Assembly (NCBI RefSeq): GCF_017744045.1
Contig: NZ_JAGHRD010000002.1
Strand: one strand, 5' to 3'
Source: Pelagimonas sp017744045
GTDB lineage: Bacteria; Pseudomonadota; Alphaproteobacteria; Rhodobacterales; Rhodobacteraceae
DNA: 64,000 nt
The notes beneath the pieces are model-generated. The model saw only the letters and a list, made by a program, of their open reading frames with translations, had not been told where the DNA came from and made no database searches. Below, in pieces: positions 51,260-60,120 of the stretch; within the stretch, counting starts at the first letter, position 1, and each line of letters begins with the position of its first letter. A program made the position numbers and the translations under genes.

Positions 51260-51717
51260 GCAGGCAAGTCCATCATGGCGGTGAATTCGCATTCGGCGGC
51301 CATTTCACCATCAACTTCGGCCACGCCGGAGAATTTCCAGACCTTGCCACCGGGTTTGCCACGCACCGTGGTCAGGTTCATGCGCAGCTGGTCGCCGGGC
51401 ACCACTTTGCGACGGAATTTGCATTTGTCGATGGCCATGAAATAGACCTTCATTTCTTTGTCGGCCATATCCAGCGCCGTGCCCACGATAACCGCGGCGG
51501 TCTGCGCCATCGCCTCGACGATGGTCACGCCTGGCATGATGGGCAGGCCTGGGAAATGGCCCTGAAAATGCGGCTCGTTCATGGTGACATTCTTGATGCC
51601 AACGCCGGATTGCGTGCCGTTGATCTCTTCGACCCGATCCACAAGGAGGAATGGGTAGCGATGCGGCAGGATGCGCTGGATCAGCTGGATATCGGCGCTC
51701 AGAAGCGTGTCGGTCAT
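51256..51717 (-). CDS. fabZ: 3-hydroxyacyl-ACP dehydratase FabZ
   Basis: A 153-residue hot-dog-fold enzyme. The catalytic His and Glu lie in EPHFQGHFPGLPIMPGVTIVEAMAQT, and LPHRYPFLLVDRV is the family opening. It dehydrates 3-hydroxyacyl-ACP and competes with LpxA for the same pool. The ATG at 51717 (MTDTLLSADI) fits relatives, though its ribosome site is weak. Normally lpxD lies between ompH and fabZ; here 90 bases separate them. Confidence 0.95.
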   Translation of the reverse strand: MTDTLLSADIQLIQRILPHRYPFLLVDRVEEINGTQSGVGIKNVTMNEPHFQGHFPGLPIMPGVTIVEAMAQTAAVIVGTALDMADKEMKVYFMAIDKCKFRRKVVPGDQLRMNLTTVRGKPGGKVWKFSGVAEVDGEMAAECEFTAMMDLPA

Positions 51718-51807
51718 GAAGCTTGCCCTTGTCTTATGCAACTGTCTTTTCGACGGTCTTTTCTGCCTATGTCCCTATCAACCCAGAGAAGTCAGGGCAA
51801 GGAGCGG

Positions 51808-52422
51808 TCATGGATCTTGTTTTGATGGCTCTTCGGCGGGGGCATCTTTTGGCGCGTTGGCTTTGTCAGCCTCAGCCAAGAGCTGGTTGATACCCAGAAT
51901 GACCTGATCTGTCACGTCAATGGCGGACACAGTGGCAAAGACATTGCGTTTGTCCATAACAACAACAGCCCCGGCATCCTGCATGATCCTGTTCAAAACC
52001 GGACGTGCCGAGATCAGGAAATCACGTCGGGCCGTTTCCTGGCGTTCGACCAAAGCGCGGGCCTTGGTGTCTTGCTCGCGGCGCAGCTTTTGCACCTTTT
52101 GGTCAAAGGCATCCGCCAATTCGCGAAACGCTTGCGGGTCAAGGGTTTGGCGCTGCTCCGTGAGCTGCTGCTCTTCTGCCGTCAGTTCTGCTTCGATCTG
52201 ACGGTTTTCAGCAGCGATTTCCGCACCGGCTTGTTCCAGTTCTAGCGAAAATCTCTTGCCAAAGGCGCTTTCGCCAAAGGCACGCTCGAACTCAATCACC
52301 AGAACCGGGCTTTGCACGGTTCCGATATCAAATTCTCCGGGCACCTGTTGAGCTTGCGCCGATGAGCCAAAGCCTCCCAGCACCAAGGCCAAAGCAAGTA
52401 ACTGCGCCCGGAAACCGTTCAT
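51808..52422 (-). CDS. OmpH/Skp-family periplasmic chaperone
   Basis: A 204-residue secreted protein with signal peptide MNGFRAQLLALALVLGGFGSSAQA (cut after AQA). The mature part has a short beta core (LVIEFERAFGESAFGKRF, then VVMDKRNVFATVSAIDVT) and a long central coiled coil (IAAENRQIEAELTAEEQQLT), the Skp/OmpH jellyfish layout. It carries unfolded outer-membrane proteins to BamA, whose gene ends 4 bases upstream. The last 20 residues are Ala/Pro/Glu-rich. Confidence 0.9.
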   Translation of the reverse strand: MNGFRAQLLALALVLGGFGSSAQAQQVPGEFDIGTVQSPVLVIEFERAFGESAFGKRFSLELEQAGAEIAAENRQIEAELTAEEQQLTEQRQTLDPQAFRELADAFDQKVQKLRREQDTKARALVERQETARRDFLISARPVLNRIMQDAGAVVVMDKRNVFATVSAIDVTDQVILGINQLLAEADKANAPKDAPAEEPSKQDP

Positions 52423-52426
52423 GCGA

Positions 52427-54817
52427 TCAGAAGTTTCTGGAAACCGAAACGTTGAAGTTTAGCGGTTTGTCATGCTTGTTCTTTTTCACCGCCTCGGTGA
52501 AGTCCAGCCGCAACGGGCCAAGCACGCTATCCCAGAACAGCGATACACCAACCACATGACGCAGTTCGAAATCACTGGATACGATTTCGCCGCCCGCAGA
52601 GACAAGACTGTCATAGCCGTCATTGACGCCCCAAACGGACCCCACGTCATAGAACACGCCGCCCTTCAGGCCATATTCCTCTGGCAAGCCGAGAGAAAAA
52701 TCTGCTTCGAAACGCGCCACGGCAAAGAAGTTGCCGCCAAGCGGATCGTCAATATCCAAGGCGTCGTTGATTTCGCGCGGCCCGATCCCGTTAGTTTCAA
52801 ACCCGCGCATCACTGACGGACCAACGCGGAAGCGGTCGGTGGTGCGGCTCTCTTCTTTGGAATAGCTCAGCGCGCCGCCTCTGATCGAGGCACGCAAGGT
52901 TACTTCGTCGTTGAAAACCTTGGTTTGTGCAACAGCACGCGCCGTGGTCTTCACGAAAGACGTATCGCCACCCAAGCCGGAAAAATCCTGACCGAATTCG
53001 AGCCGCACGCGCGTATTGTCACTCAGACCGGCGCGCAATGTGTCATAGGTATAAGTATAGCCTACCGAACTGTCGAAACGTTCACCCAGACTGGATTCGA
53101 ATTTGATAATCCCGCCAACCTTGGTTTCGGTTGGATCAATCTCAGGTACATCGGAATAGGCCAGTGTATAACGCAGTTGCAAACGGCCATTGTCTGACAC
53201 TGGGAAAGCCAAGAAAGGCCGGAAAGTGCCGCGAGAGGTGTCGAAGTTTGAATTCTCGTTATTGGTTTCAGAGTAATTGGCAGCAAAGCCAAACTCCAGA
53301 TCCCGCCCCAAGAAGGCTGGTTCGCTGAAGGACAGGTCGTATTTGTTACTCGAAGAGGTGGTGTTCACACCAAAGCTGAACTTTTGACCACGCCCCAGGA
53401 AGTTGCGTTCGCTAAAGGACAGGTTCAGGCCAAACCCGCCATCTGACGAATAGGACCCACCAAATCCGATAGAGCCTGTTGGCTGCTCTTCCACATCGAC
53501 GTCAATGATCACTTGCTGAGGTGTCGAGCCCTCGCGGGCGTTCACGTCAGCTTTGGTAAAGAAGCCCAAAGCGCGAATGCGTTCCGCGCTTTCGCGAATG
53601 GCGCGCGGGTTGAACGGATCCCCTTCGGCGACCGGGAACTGCTTGCGGACAACGCGGTCAAGCGTTGTGGTGTTGCCCTCAATATCGATGCGCTCGATAA
53701 AGATGCGATCCCCGCGGGTCAGCTGCAATTCGACATCCAGGGTCAAATCGCGATCATTGCGGGTGATGCGTGGCTCAACGCGAACAAAGTTCAGACCTTC
53801 GCGCACCGCCAGTTTTTCCATACGGGCAATTTCGTTTTCAACGCGGGTCGGCGAATAGACTTTGCCCGAGCGCAACCGAACCTTGCTTTGGAACAGGTCA
53901 ACATCCACCTCTGGCAAGTCCGAGGTCACCTCGACCTTGCCAACATGGAATTGCTGCCCTTCTTCGACATTGAAGGTGACGAAATAGCCGTCGCGTTCCT
54001 GGGTCAGTTCAGAGTTCACACCAGTGACACGAAAATCGACATAGCCGCGCGAGGCATAGAAATCGCGCAGCAATTGCTGGTCGAATGCCACGCGGTCTTC
54101 GATGAAAGTATCGCTTTTGATGATGGCGCGCAGTGGGCCAGCCTGTTTGGTCGCAAGAACACGACGCAGGCGGCGGTCACCAAATTCTGTGTTGCCAGCA
54201 AAGCCGATGCGCTCAATCTCGACAACGCCGCCTTCGAACACTTCAAAGACCAGGTCGACACGGTTGTCGCGGCGTTTGATCACCTTCGGGGACACACGCG
54301 CTGCAATACGGCCCTGCTGGGTATAGGCCTCGGAAATGCGCTGCGCATCTTCCTCGGCCACCCGTGGGCTGAACACCCGGCGCGACTGGGTTTGAACGAT
54401 GTTGGCGAGGTCTTCGTCCTTTAGGCGCAGGTTGCCCTCAAAGGAGATCAGGTTCACTGTCGGGAATTCCACAACCTTGATCACAAGGGTGGAGCCCTGC
54501 GGGATCAGGTCAACAGATTCGAACAGGCCGGACCCGAGGATGCGCTGATAGGCGTCGTTCAACTCGCCCGCCGACACGCGCTGACCGCGTGCAATCCCGG
54601 CATAAGACAGGATGGTCGCCCCTTCGATGCGTTCATTGCCTTCGATAGATACGCTGGTGAACGCATAGCTTTGCGCATAAGCGGTTTGTGGCAGGGTGGC
54701 AGCCCCGACACCGGCCGCCAAGGCCATGGAAACCGCCACAATCCTGGCAGCGCGTGACACGCGATTTTCCCGCTTGAAACCAACCTGCGCATTACGCGCG
54801 GAAATGACCTTTGCCAT
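52427..54817 (-). CDS. bamA: Outer-membrane protein assembly factor BamA
   Basis: A 796-residue outer-membrane protein. A signal peptide after an N-terminal extension (ARIVAVSMALAAGVGAATLP...AYAQ) leads into five POTRA domains (SYAFTSVSIEGNERIEGATI to about 440) and a 16-strand barrel from about 450 that ends LNFNVSVSRNF, with the terminal Phe of Bam substrates. LRFDFT-type late-barrel strand VLGPLRLDFTEAV holds the family pattern. It folds and inserts other beta-barrels. The ATG at 54817 has GGAGTGG about 10 bases upstream and was chosen over a start 60 bases earlier. Its upstream neighbour is a 43-residue membrane microprotein. Confidence 0.97.
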   Translation of the reverse strand: MAKVISARNAQVGFKRENRVSRAARIVAVSMALAAGVGAATLPQTAYAQSYAFTSVSIEGNERIEGATILSYAGIARGQRVSAGELNDAYQRILGSGLFESVDLIPQGSTLVIKVVEFPTVNLISFEGNLRLKDEDLANIVQTQSRRVFSPRVAEEDAQRISEAYTQQGRIAARVSPKVIKRRDNRVDLVFEVFEGGVVEIERIGFAGNTEFGDRRLRRVLATKQAGPLRAIIKSDTFIEDRVAFDQQLLRDFYASRGYVDFRVTGVNSELTQERDGYFVTFNVEEGQQFHVGKVEVTSDLPEVDVDLFQSKVRLRSGKVYSPTRVENEIARMEKLAVREGLNFVRVEPRITRNDRDLTLDVELQLTRGDRIFIERIDIEGNTTTLDRVVRKQFPVAEGDPFNPRAIRESAERIRALGFFTKADVNAREGSTPQQVIIDVDVEEQPTGSIGFGGSYSSDGGFGLNLSFSERNFLGRGQKFSFGVNTTSSSNKYDLSFSEPAFLGRDLEFGFAANYSETNNENSNFDTSRGTFRPFLAFPVSDNGRLQLRYTLAYSDVPEIDPTETKVGGIIKFESSLGERFDSSVGYTYTYDTLRAGLSDNTRVRLEFGQDFSGLGGDTSFVKTTARAVAQTKVFNDEVTLRASIRGGALSYSKEESRTTDRFRVGPSVMRGFETNGIGPREINDALDIDDPLGGNFFAVARFEADFSLGLPEEYGLKGGVFYDVGSVWGVNDGYDSLVSAGGEIVSSDFELRHVVGVSLFWDSVLGPLRLDFTEAVKKNKHDKPLNFNVSVSRNF

Positions 54818-54935
54818 TTTTAAATCCACTCCGACATCCCTCAGAAAGTGAGTATCGGGAATGGCCGCCCTTGTCAAAAGGGCTTGGCAGTCATTTGCCT
54901 GTGTTTTTTGCTATGCAGCCTCTAGCACTAGAGGG

Positions 54936-55067
54936 TCAGAGGAACATGGTTCCTAGATATGCCCCCAAGAACAGGGCAAAAATGATCGTGAAGACATAGA
55001 GCAACCGGTCCCAGTTGATCGAGACCAGCAAGCTTACACTGCGATAGCCAGCTACAAGAGTCGTCAT
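54936..55067 (-). CDS. 43-residue single-pass membrane microprotein between rseP and bamA
   Basis: Frame MTTLVAGYRSVSLLVSINWD then RLLYVFTIIFALFLGAYLGT and MFL. One hydrophobic helix (about 22-41) follows a polar N-terminus. A ribosome site AAGGA lies 9 bases before the ATG at 55067, and the stop is at 54936-54938, 118 bases upstream of the bamA start. It is too short for default gene calling. Placement between rseP and bamA in an envelope-stress/assembly operon suggests a membrane role, but the function is unknown. Confidence 0.6.
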   Translation of the reverse strand: MTTLVAGYRSVSLLVSINWDRLLYVFTIIFALFLGAYLGTMFL

Positions 55068-55107
55068 GGATTCGGTCCTTTCTGTTGCAGAACCTGAATA
55101 CATGGTG

Positions 55108-55143
55108 AATCGGGCAGGATTAGGGCGATGGCCCTGCCCTGCC
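55108..55143. repeat. Inverted repeat between rseP and the 43-residue gene
   Basis: CGGGCAGG / CCTGCCCG arms enclose a second GGGC/GCCC pair. It lies between the rseP stop (55160) and the microprotein start. No T run on the minus strand after the stem, so it may reduce but not stop read-through to bamA. Confidence 0.45.
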
Positions 55144-55159
55144 CGAAAAATTGTTTCTG

Positions 55160-56500
55160 TTAGCAGAATAAATCACTGCTCACGCCGAGAATCATCACCG
55201 AGAGAACGACAATCAACCCGATTTTCATCAACAGATCCAAGGCGCGCTCGCTTGGCTGTTTTCCGGTCACCGCCTCATAGGCGTAGAAACACAGGTGGCC
55301 CCCGTCGAGAACCGGGATCGGGAACAGGTTGATCAGGCCCACGGCGGTGGACAGAACAGCGACAAACCAGATGAAATTCGTGGTGCCTTGGCTGGCCATA
55401 TCACCCGAGGTTTCTGCAATGCCGATGGGGCCGGACAGGTTACAGGTGCTAATAGCGCCGGTAATCATGTGCCACATGCCAGACAGCGAGCCAGTCATGA
55501 TGCGCCAAACCTGGTCGACCCCGGCAAAGAAAGCCTCACCAAAACCGGGGGTTTCGGTAGCGGGTTCAAAGAGAATGCCGCCAATCACGCCGATCCGGTA
55601 GAAGGTCTTGAACGTATTGTCAGGCTGGGGTTCATCCACACGCTTGGGCGTCAGATCGGCAGACACGGTTTCGCCATCGCGCCACAGGGTCAGCGCCAGC
55701 GTCGCCCCTTCGGAGCCTTCGACCTTTTCCTTGAGCTGATCAAAGGCAAAGATCGCTTCACCATTGATGGCAGTGATCACGTCACCCTGCTGCAACCCGG
55801 CATCACGCGCGGCCGAACGCGGCGCGACCTGCGTCACGATGGGCGGATAGACATAAGGGCCAGAGACGGTGGTTTCGCTGCCATCACGCAAGACGGTGTA
55901 GTCCAGCAATTGCTTTTGCGGCAGGTTCTGCATGAAGGCCTCATAGGCGGCCCCATCTTCGAAAGATGGTGGTGCGCCGCCCTCGATCTCAAGGATCACA
56001 TCGCCAGATTGCAGCTCTTGCGTCACCGGCAAGGTGCGCAATTCACCAACGGTCAACGGCTCGGACACGATGCCACGCGCCAGAATGATCCCGGTGAAGA
56101 GAACAATCGACAGGATAAAGTTAAAGATTGGACCAGCGGCGACCGTGGCGGTGCGCGCCCAAAGCGGCGCACCATGCATGGTCGACCGCATTGCAGCGTC
56201 ATCCATCCCGTGGATCGCATCGCCATCAATGCCACCAGAGGCATTGGCATCGCCCCGAAATTTCACAAATCCGCCAAAAGGAATCGCAGCGATCTGCCAT
56301 TTGGTGCCAAAATCGTCATATCGCGACCATAGGACCGGACCAAAACCCAGGCTGAACACTTCTGGATAGATGCCGGATTTCTTGCCGACAATGTAGTGGC
56401 CGTATTCGTGGATCGCCACGATGATCGACAATGCCACGACAAAGAAAACCAATGTCCAAATCAGCCCGCCAAATTGCGGAATCAGGGATGTCAGGTCCAA
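55160..56500 (-). CDS. rseP: Site-2 membrane zinc protease RseP
   Basis: A 446-residue inner-membrane protease with active-site His31-Glu32-Tyr-Gly-His35 (IVAIHEYGHYIVGKK) in the first membrane helix, a PDZ region (APRSAARDAGLQQGDVITAINGE), and the second motif with Asp in PIPVLDGGHL near the end. It performs intramembrane cleavage in the envelope stress response and clears signal peptides. The start is TTG at 56500 with AAAGG about 10 bases upstream; no ATG is available before the catalytic helix. The C-terminus ends unusually with DLFC. Confidence 0.94.
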   Translation of the reverse strand: MDLTSLIPQFGGLIWTLVFFVVALSIIVAIHEYGHYIVGKKSGIYPEVFSLGFGPVLWSRYDDFGTKWQIAAIPFGGFVKFRGDANASGGIDGDAIHGMDDAAMRSTMHGAPLWARTATVAAGPIFNFILSIVLFTGIILARGIVSEPLTVGELRTLPVTQELQSGDVILEIEGGAPPSFEDGAAYEAFMQNLPQKQLLDYTVLRDGSETTVSGPYVYPPIVTQVAPRSAARDAGLQQGDVITAINGEAIFAFDQLKEKVEGSEGATLALTLWRDGETVSADLTPKRVDEPQPDNTFKTFYRIGVIGGILFEPATETPGFGEAFFAGVDQVWRIMTGSLSGMWHMITGAISTCNLSGPIGIAETSGDMASQGTTNFIWFVAVLSTAVGLINLFPIPVLDGGHLCFYAYEAVTGKQPSERALDLLMKIGLIVVLSVMILGVSSDLFC

Positions 56501-56527
56501 AACGTCTGCCTTTCTGGTTTCTGTCGT

Positions 56528-57694
56528 TTATCGCGCCATGATCTCGTCTGCCCGCATACGGGCGAGATGGTCTGCCTCGGCGACCTTATCAAGGGTAATC
56601 TCGGCAGGATTATGACCTTCAAAGTAAGAAAGGTCACTTAACACTTGCTCGACCACCTCGGCCATGGCGGGAAATGAAATTTGCTCGGAGATGAAGGCGT
56701 CCAGCGCGCGTTCCTTGGCGGCGTTGAACACCGCACCCATCAGCCCACCGGCCATCATGACCTCGCGCGCCAGTCGCAAAGCGGGCCAGCGGGTCTCGCA
56801 CGGGTTGCGAAAACTCATCTGGCCAAGTTTCACCAAATCCAGCCGCTCAACCGGCAGAGTCTTGCGATGCGGGTAATGCAGGGCAAAGCCGATGGCGTGG
56901 CGCATATCGGGCGCGCCCACATGGGCCATCAGCGCCCCGTCATTGAACCCAACCAAGGCGTGGATCATCGATTCCGGGTGAACGACTGTCTCGATCTTGT
57001 CAGGCGAGACGCCGAAATACTCTTTGGTTTCAATCAGCTCCAGCGCCTTGTTGAACATGGAGGCAGAATCAATGGTGATGCGCTGCCCCATATCCCAATT
57101 GGGATGGGTCGCGGCCTGGGCGGGTGTCGCCTTGGCCAGATCCTCAAGCGGCCAATCACGAAAAGCCCCGCCGCTGGCGGTGATGATAATACGCTCAACA
57201 GCGGCGAGGTCTTCGCCGATCAGGGCCTGAAACACCGCGCTATGTTCGCTATCGACGGGCAGAATATGGGTGCCATGGGCTTGCGCGGTGCGCATGATCA
57301 ATGGCCCGGCGCAGACAAGGCTTTCCTTGTTCGCTAAGGCCAGCGTCGCCCCGGTTTGCAGCGCCCGCAACCCCGGTTCCAACCCCGCCGCGCCAACAAT
57401 CGCCGACATAACCCAATCAGCCGGGCGCGAAGCGGCTTCGATCAAGGCCTGACGGCCAGCGGCCGCTTGCACATCGCTTCCCGCCAACGCCTCGCGCAGC
57501 TCTGTCAGGCGATTTTCATCTGCGGTCACAGCCACTTGCGCGCGCAATTTCATGGCATCCTTGGCCAGTTGCGCAATGTTGCGCCCCCCGCTCAGGGCGA
57601 CAACCTCATAGGCGTCTGGATCACGCGCAATCAGGTCAATCGTGCTTTGCCCGATGGAGCCCGTCGCGCCAAAAATCGAAATGCGTCGTGCCAT
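56528..57694 (-). CDS. dxr: 1-deoxy-D-xylulose-5-phosphate reductoisomerase
   Basis: A 388-residue NADPH enzyme of the MEP isoprenoid pathway. It starts MARRISIFGATGSIGQSTIDLIA (cofactor loop) and has ANKESLVCAG, LPVDSEHSAVFQAL with metal-binding Asp/Glu, ITASGGAF and IDSASMFNKALELIE. It lies 4 bases after the cdsA stop and 28 bases before rseP. Confidence 0.97.
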   Translation of the reverse strand: MARRISIFGATGSIGQSTIDLIARDPDAYEVVALSGGRNIAQLAKDAMKLRAQVAVTADENRLTELREALAGSDVQAAAGRQALIEAASRPADWVMSAIVGAAGLEPGLRALQTGATLALANKESLVCAGPLIMRTAQAHGTHILPVDSEHSAVFQALIGEDLAAVERIIITASGGAFRDWPLEDLAKATPAQAATHPNWDMGQRITIDSASMFNKALELIETKEYFGVSPDKIETVVHPESMIHALVGFNDGALMAHVGAPDMRHAIGFALHYPHRKTLPVERLDLVKLGQMSFRNPCETRWPALRLAREVMMAGGLMGAVFNAAKERALDAFISEQISFPAMAEVVEQVLSDLSYFEGHNPAEITLDKVAEADHLARMRADEIMAR

Positions 57695-57698
57695 GGGA

Positions 57699-58469
57699 TC
57701 AGGTCACCATATAGATGAACAGCACCAAAGAGGCCCCAATCACCCCATCAAACCGATCCAAAACACCACCATGCCCCGGGATCAGACCCGAGCTGTCCTT
57801 GACCCCTGCCCGCCGTTTGAGCGCGCTTTCCACAATGTCACCCATCTGACTGCCAAAGCTCATGAATATGGCCGTTGCAATGAACAAAGGGCCGACATGC
57901 CCGGTCATCACGGCCAATGCGCCAACCACACCCGACGCAACCCAACCAGCCACAATGCCGGACCAGGTTTTCTTGGGGCTGATACGCGGCCAGAACTTTG
58001 GCCCGCCAAAGCTTTTGCCGGCAAAATAGCCTGCCACATCGGTGACAATCACAATGGCCAAAAGCAGAAACACCGTTTTGGGTGCTGCCAAAGACATGCC
58101 CGCCAAGAGGTTCCCGGTCAGCAGAATGGCCAAGACATACGGCGCGAAATAAAGCTGATCACGCTTCACGGCCAAGGTCAGCAGCAGCGCAAAAACCGCA
58201 GTGGCCCCAATGGCATAAAGCGCAAGGATTCCCAAAAGCAGCGGATATGTGGTGAACACCACCGCCACCGTGACCGAAGCCGTGATCTCGGGCAGCATGA
58301 CGAAACGCGGCTCATGCATGCGCACCAATTCCCAGACCATCAGCCCGGTCGCAACCGATACCAGAACGGCGAACCAGAACGGCCCGGCCAGCGCTGCGCC
58401 GATGGCCAGGGCCAACATCACAACCGCTGAAATCACCCGAGGTCCAAGGTCACGCCATTTCTCAGTCAT
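57699..58469 (-). CDS. cdsA: Phosphatidate cytidylyltransferase
   Basis: A 256-residue polytopic membrane enzyme with about eight hydrophobic helices. The signature near the C-terminus is KRRAGVKDSSGLIPGHGGVL followed by DRFDG, the CDP-diglyceride synthase pattern with the metal-binding Asp residues. It makes CDP-diacylglycerol from phosphatidate and CTP. The start overlaps the uppS stop by 4 bases. Confidence 0.95.
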   Translation of the reverse strand: MTEKWRDLGPRVISAVVMLALAIGAALAGPFWFAVLVSVATGLMVWELVRMHEPRFVMLPEITASVTVAVVFTTYPLLLGILALYAIGATAVFALLLTLAVKRDQLYFAPYVLAILLTGNLLAGMSLAAPKTVFLLLAIVIVTDVAGYFAGKSFGGPKFWPRISPKKTWSGIVAGWVASGVVGALAVMTGHVGPLFIATAIFMSFGSQMGDIVESALKRRAGVKDSSGLIPGHGGVLDRFDGVIGASLVLFIYMVT

Positions 58470-59191
58470 GTCTTGACCCCGCCAAAACGACGGTCTCGCT
58501 TGCCATAGCTGCCAACAAGGCTGGCAAATTCCTCAGCCGTGAAATCCGGCCAGAGCGTATCGACAAATTCATACTCCGCATAGGCCGACTGCCAGAGCAG
58601 AAAGTTGGAAATCCGCGCCTCACCGCTGGTGCGAATGACCAAATCGGGATCGGGCAACACATGCGTGTCCAGATAGCGCGGCAGAGTTTCGACCGTCACC
58701 TCTTCAGGGTCAAGCTTGCCATCCCGCACATCCCGCGCAAGGCGCTTGGTCGCGCGCGCCACCTCATCACGGCCGCCATAGTTCAACGCGATGGTTAAAT
58801 TGGTGCCTGTGCAGGTTTCTGTCTCGCGCTCCAAATCATCCATAAGCTGGATCAGTTTTGCATCCAAGCGTACGCGATCTCCAATAAAGCGCACCCGCAC
58901 ATTGCGATCCCGCAACGCGCGGGTTTCCTTGGCGATATAGCGGCGAAACAGGCTCATCAGCCCCGCCACTTCGACCTGGGTTCGTTTCCAGTTTTCGGTC
59001 GAAAAAGCAAAGATGGTCAGGTAATCGACCCCGACCTCGGGGCAGGCTTCGACCACTTCACGCACACGGCGCGCGCCGGCATGGTGACCAAACAGACGGG
59101 GACGACCACGATTGGTTGCCCAACGGCCATTGCCATCCATGATGATTGCCACATGGCGTGGCCCTGTCTCATCACGCGGCTGCGCTGCCAT
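58466..59191 (-). CDS. uppS: Isoprenyl (undecaprenyl) diphosphate synthase
   Basis: A 241-residue cis-prenyltransferase. It shows HVAIIMDGNGRWATNRGRPR (catalytic Asp), the helix GHHAGARRVREVVEACPEVGV, FAFSTENWKRTQVEV, LTIALNYGGRDEV and DLVIRTSGEARISNFLLWQSAY. It makes the lipid carrier for cell-wall and O-antigen sugars. The ATG at 59191 has AAAGGA upstream; the frame before it is not conserved. Confidence 0.96.
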   Translation of the reverse strand: MAAQPRDETGPRHVAIIMDGNGRWATNRGRPRLFGHHAGARRVREVVEACPEVGVDYLTIFAFSTENWKRTQVEVAGLMSLFRRYIAKETRALRDRNVRVRFIGDRVRLDAKLIQLMDDLERETETCTGTNLTIALNYGGRDEVARATKRLARDVRDGKLDPEEVTVETLPRYLDTHVLPDPDLVIRTSGEARISNFLLWQSAYAEYEFVDTLWPDFTAEEFASLVGSYGKRDRRFGGVKT

Positions 59192-59356
59192 GCTGTCATC
59201 CTTTGCCAAAAAACCACCCGATCGATCGATAGCCTTGCCCAAGACGCGGGGCACAGGGTGTGACGTTCCCCAAATCAAGCAAGGCCCAAAATACACGAAA
59301 GAGGCAGCCTGCGCCGCCTCCCTTACTCATGCGGCCCGTTTGGGCCGCCCCAACAA

Positions 59357-59920
59357 TCAGATCTGCATGATCTCTTCTTGTTTGGTTTCAAGCGCTTCAT
59401 CAACTTTCTTGATGTAGGCATCGGTCATTTCCTGAACCTCGGCTTCCCAGAGCTTCTGGTCATCCTCGGACATGCCGTCATTCTTGGCTTTCTTGATCTG
59501 GTCCATGCCGTCACGGCGCACATTGCGTACTGCAACCCGGGCGTTTTCCGCATAGCCCCCGGCAACTTTGCCCAGTTCGCGACGTCGCTCTTCGTTCAGC
59601 TCAGGGATGGGCAGCATGATGATGGTGCCGTTGAGCTGCGGGTTGATCCCGAGACCGGATTCGCGAATGGCCTTTTCGACCTTACCGACCAGCCCTTTGT
59701 CCCAGACATTGATGGTGACCATGCGCGGCTCGGGCACGTTCACGGTGCCAACCTGATTGATCGGGGTCATGGAGCCGTAGGCATCCACCATCACAGGCTC
59801 CAGCATCGAGGCCGAGGCCCGCCCAGTCCGCAAAGAGGCAAATTCCGTGCGTAGGTTCGCCATGGCACCGTCCATGCGGCGCGAAAGATCATCAGTGTCG
59901 AGTTCAAAATCGTCGGACAT
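59357..59920 (-). CDS. frr: Ribosome recycling factor
   Basis: A 187-residue protein that with EF-G splits the post-termination ribosome. It has MDGAMANLRTEFASLRTGRASASMLEPVMVD, the hinge PLNQVGTV-like TPINQVGTVNVPEPRM and ends VDEALETKQEEIMQI. It is usually next to pyrH; here a regulator gene on the opposite strand lies between them. Confidence 0.97.
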   Translation of the reverse strand: MSDDFELDTDDLSRRMDGAMANLRTEFASLRTGRASASMLEPVMVDAYGSMTPINQVGTVNVPEPRMVTINVWDKGLVGKVEKAIRESGLGINPQLNGTIIMLPIPELNEERRRELGKVAGGYAENARVAVRNVRRDGMDQIKKAKNDGMSEDDQKLWEAEVQEMTDAYIKKVDEALETKQEEIMQI

Positions 59921-60120
59921 GTGGCCCTCGGTCTTCTTCTTGTTTCCGCTTGGTTTGGTTCTATGCGCTCAGCAGGTGAATGTATAGGCAAGATGGCATG
60001 TCATTTGACACCTGACAAAAATCCGCTGGCAAAAAGCGGCAATATTCAGGGATATCGAAAGGCTTCGTTTACTTTAATCCCCGACAACAAAAGGCAACTG
60101 CCAAGGAAACAGACCACCAC

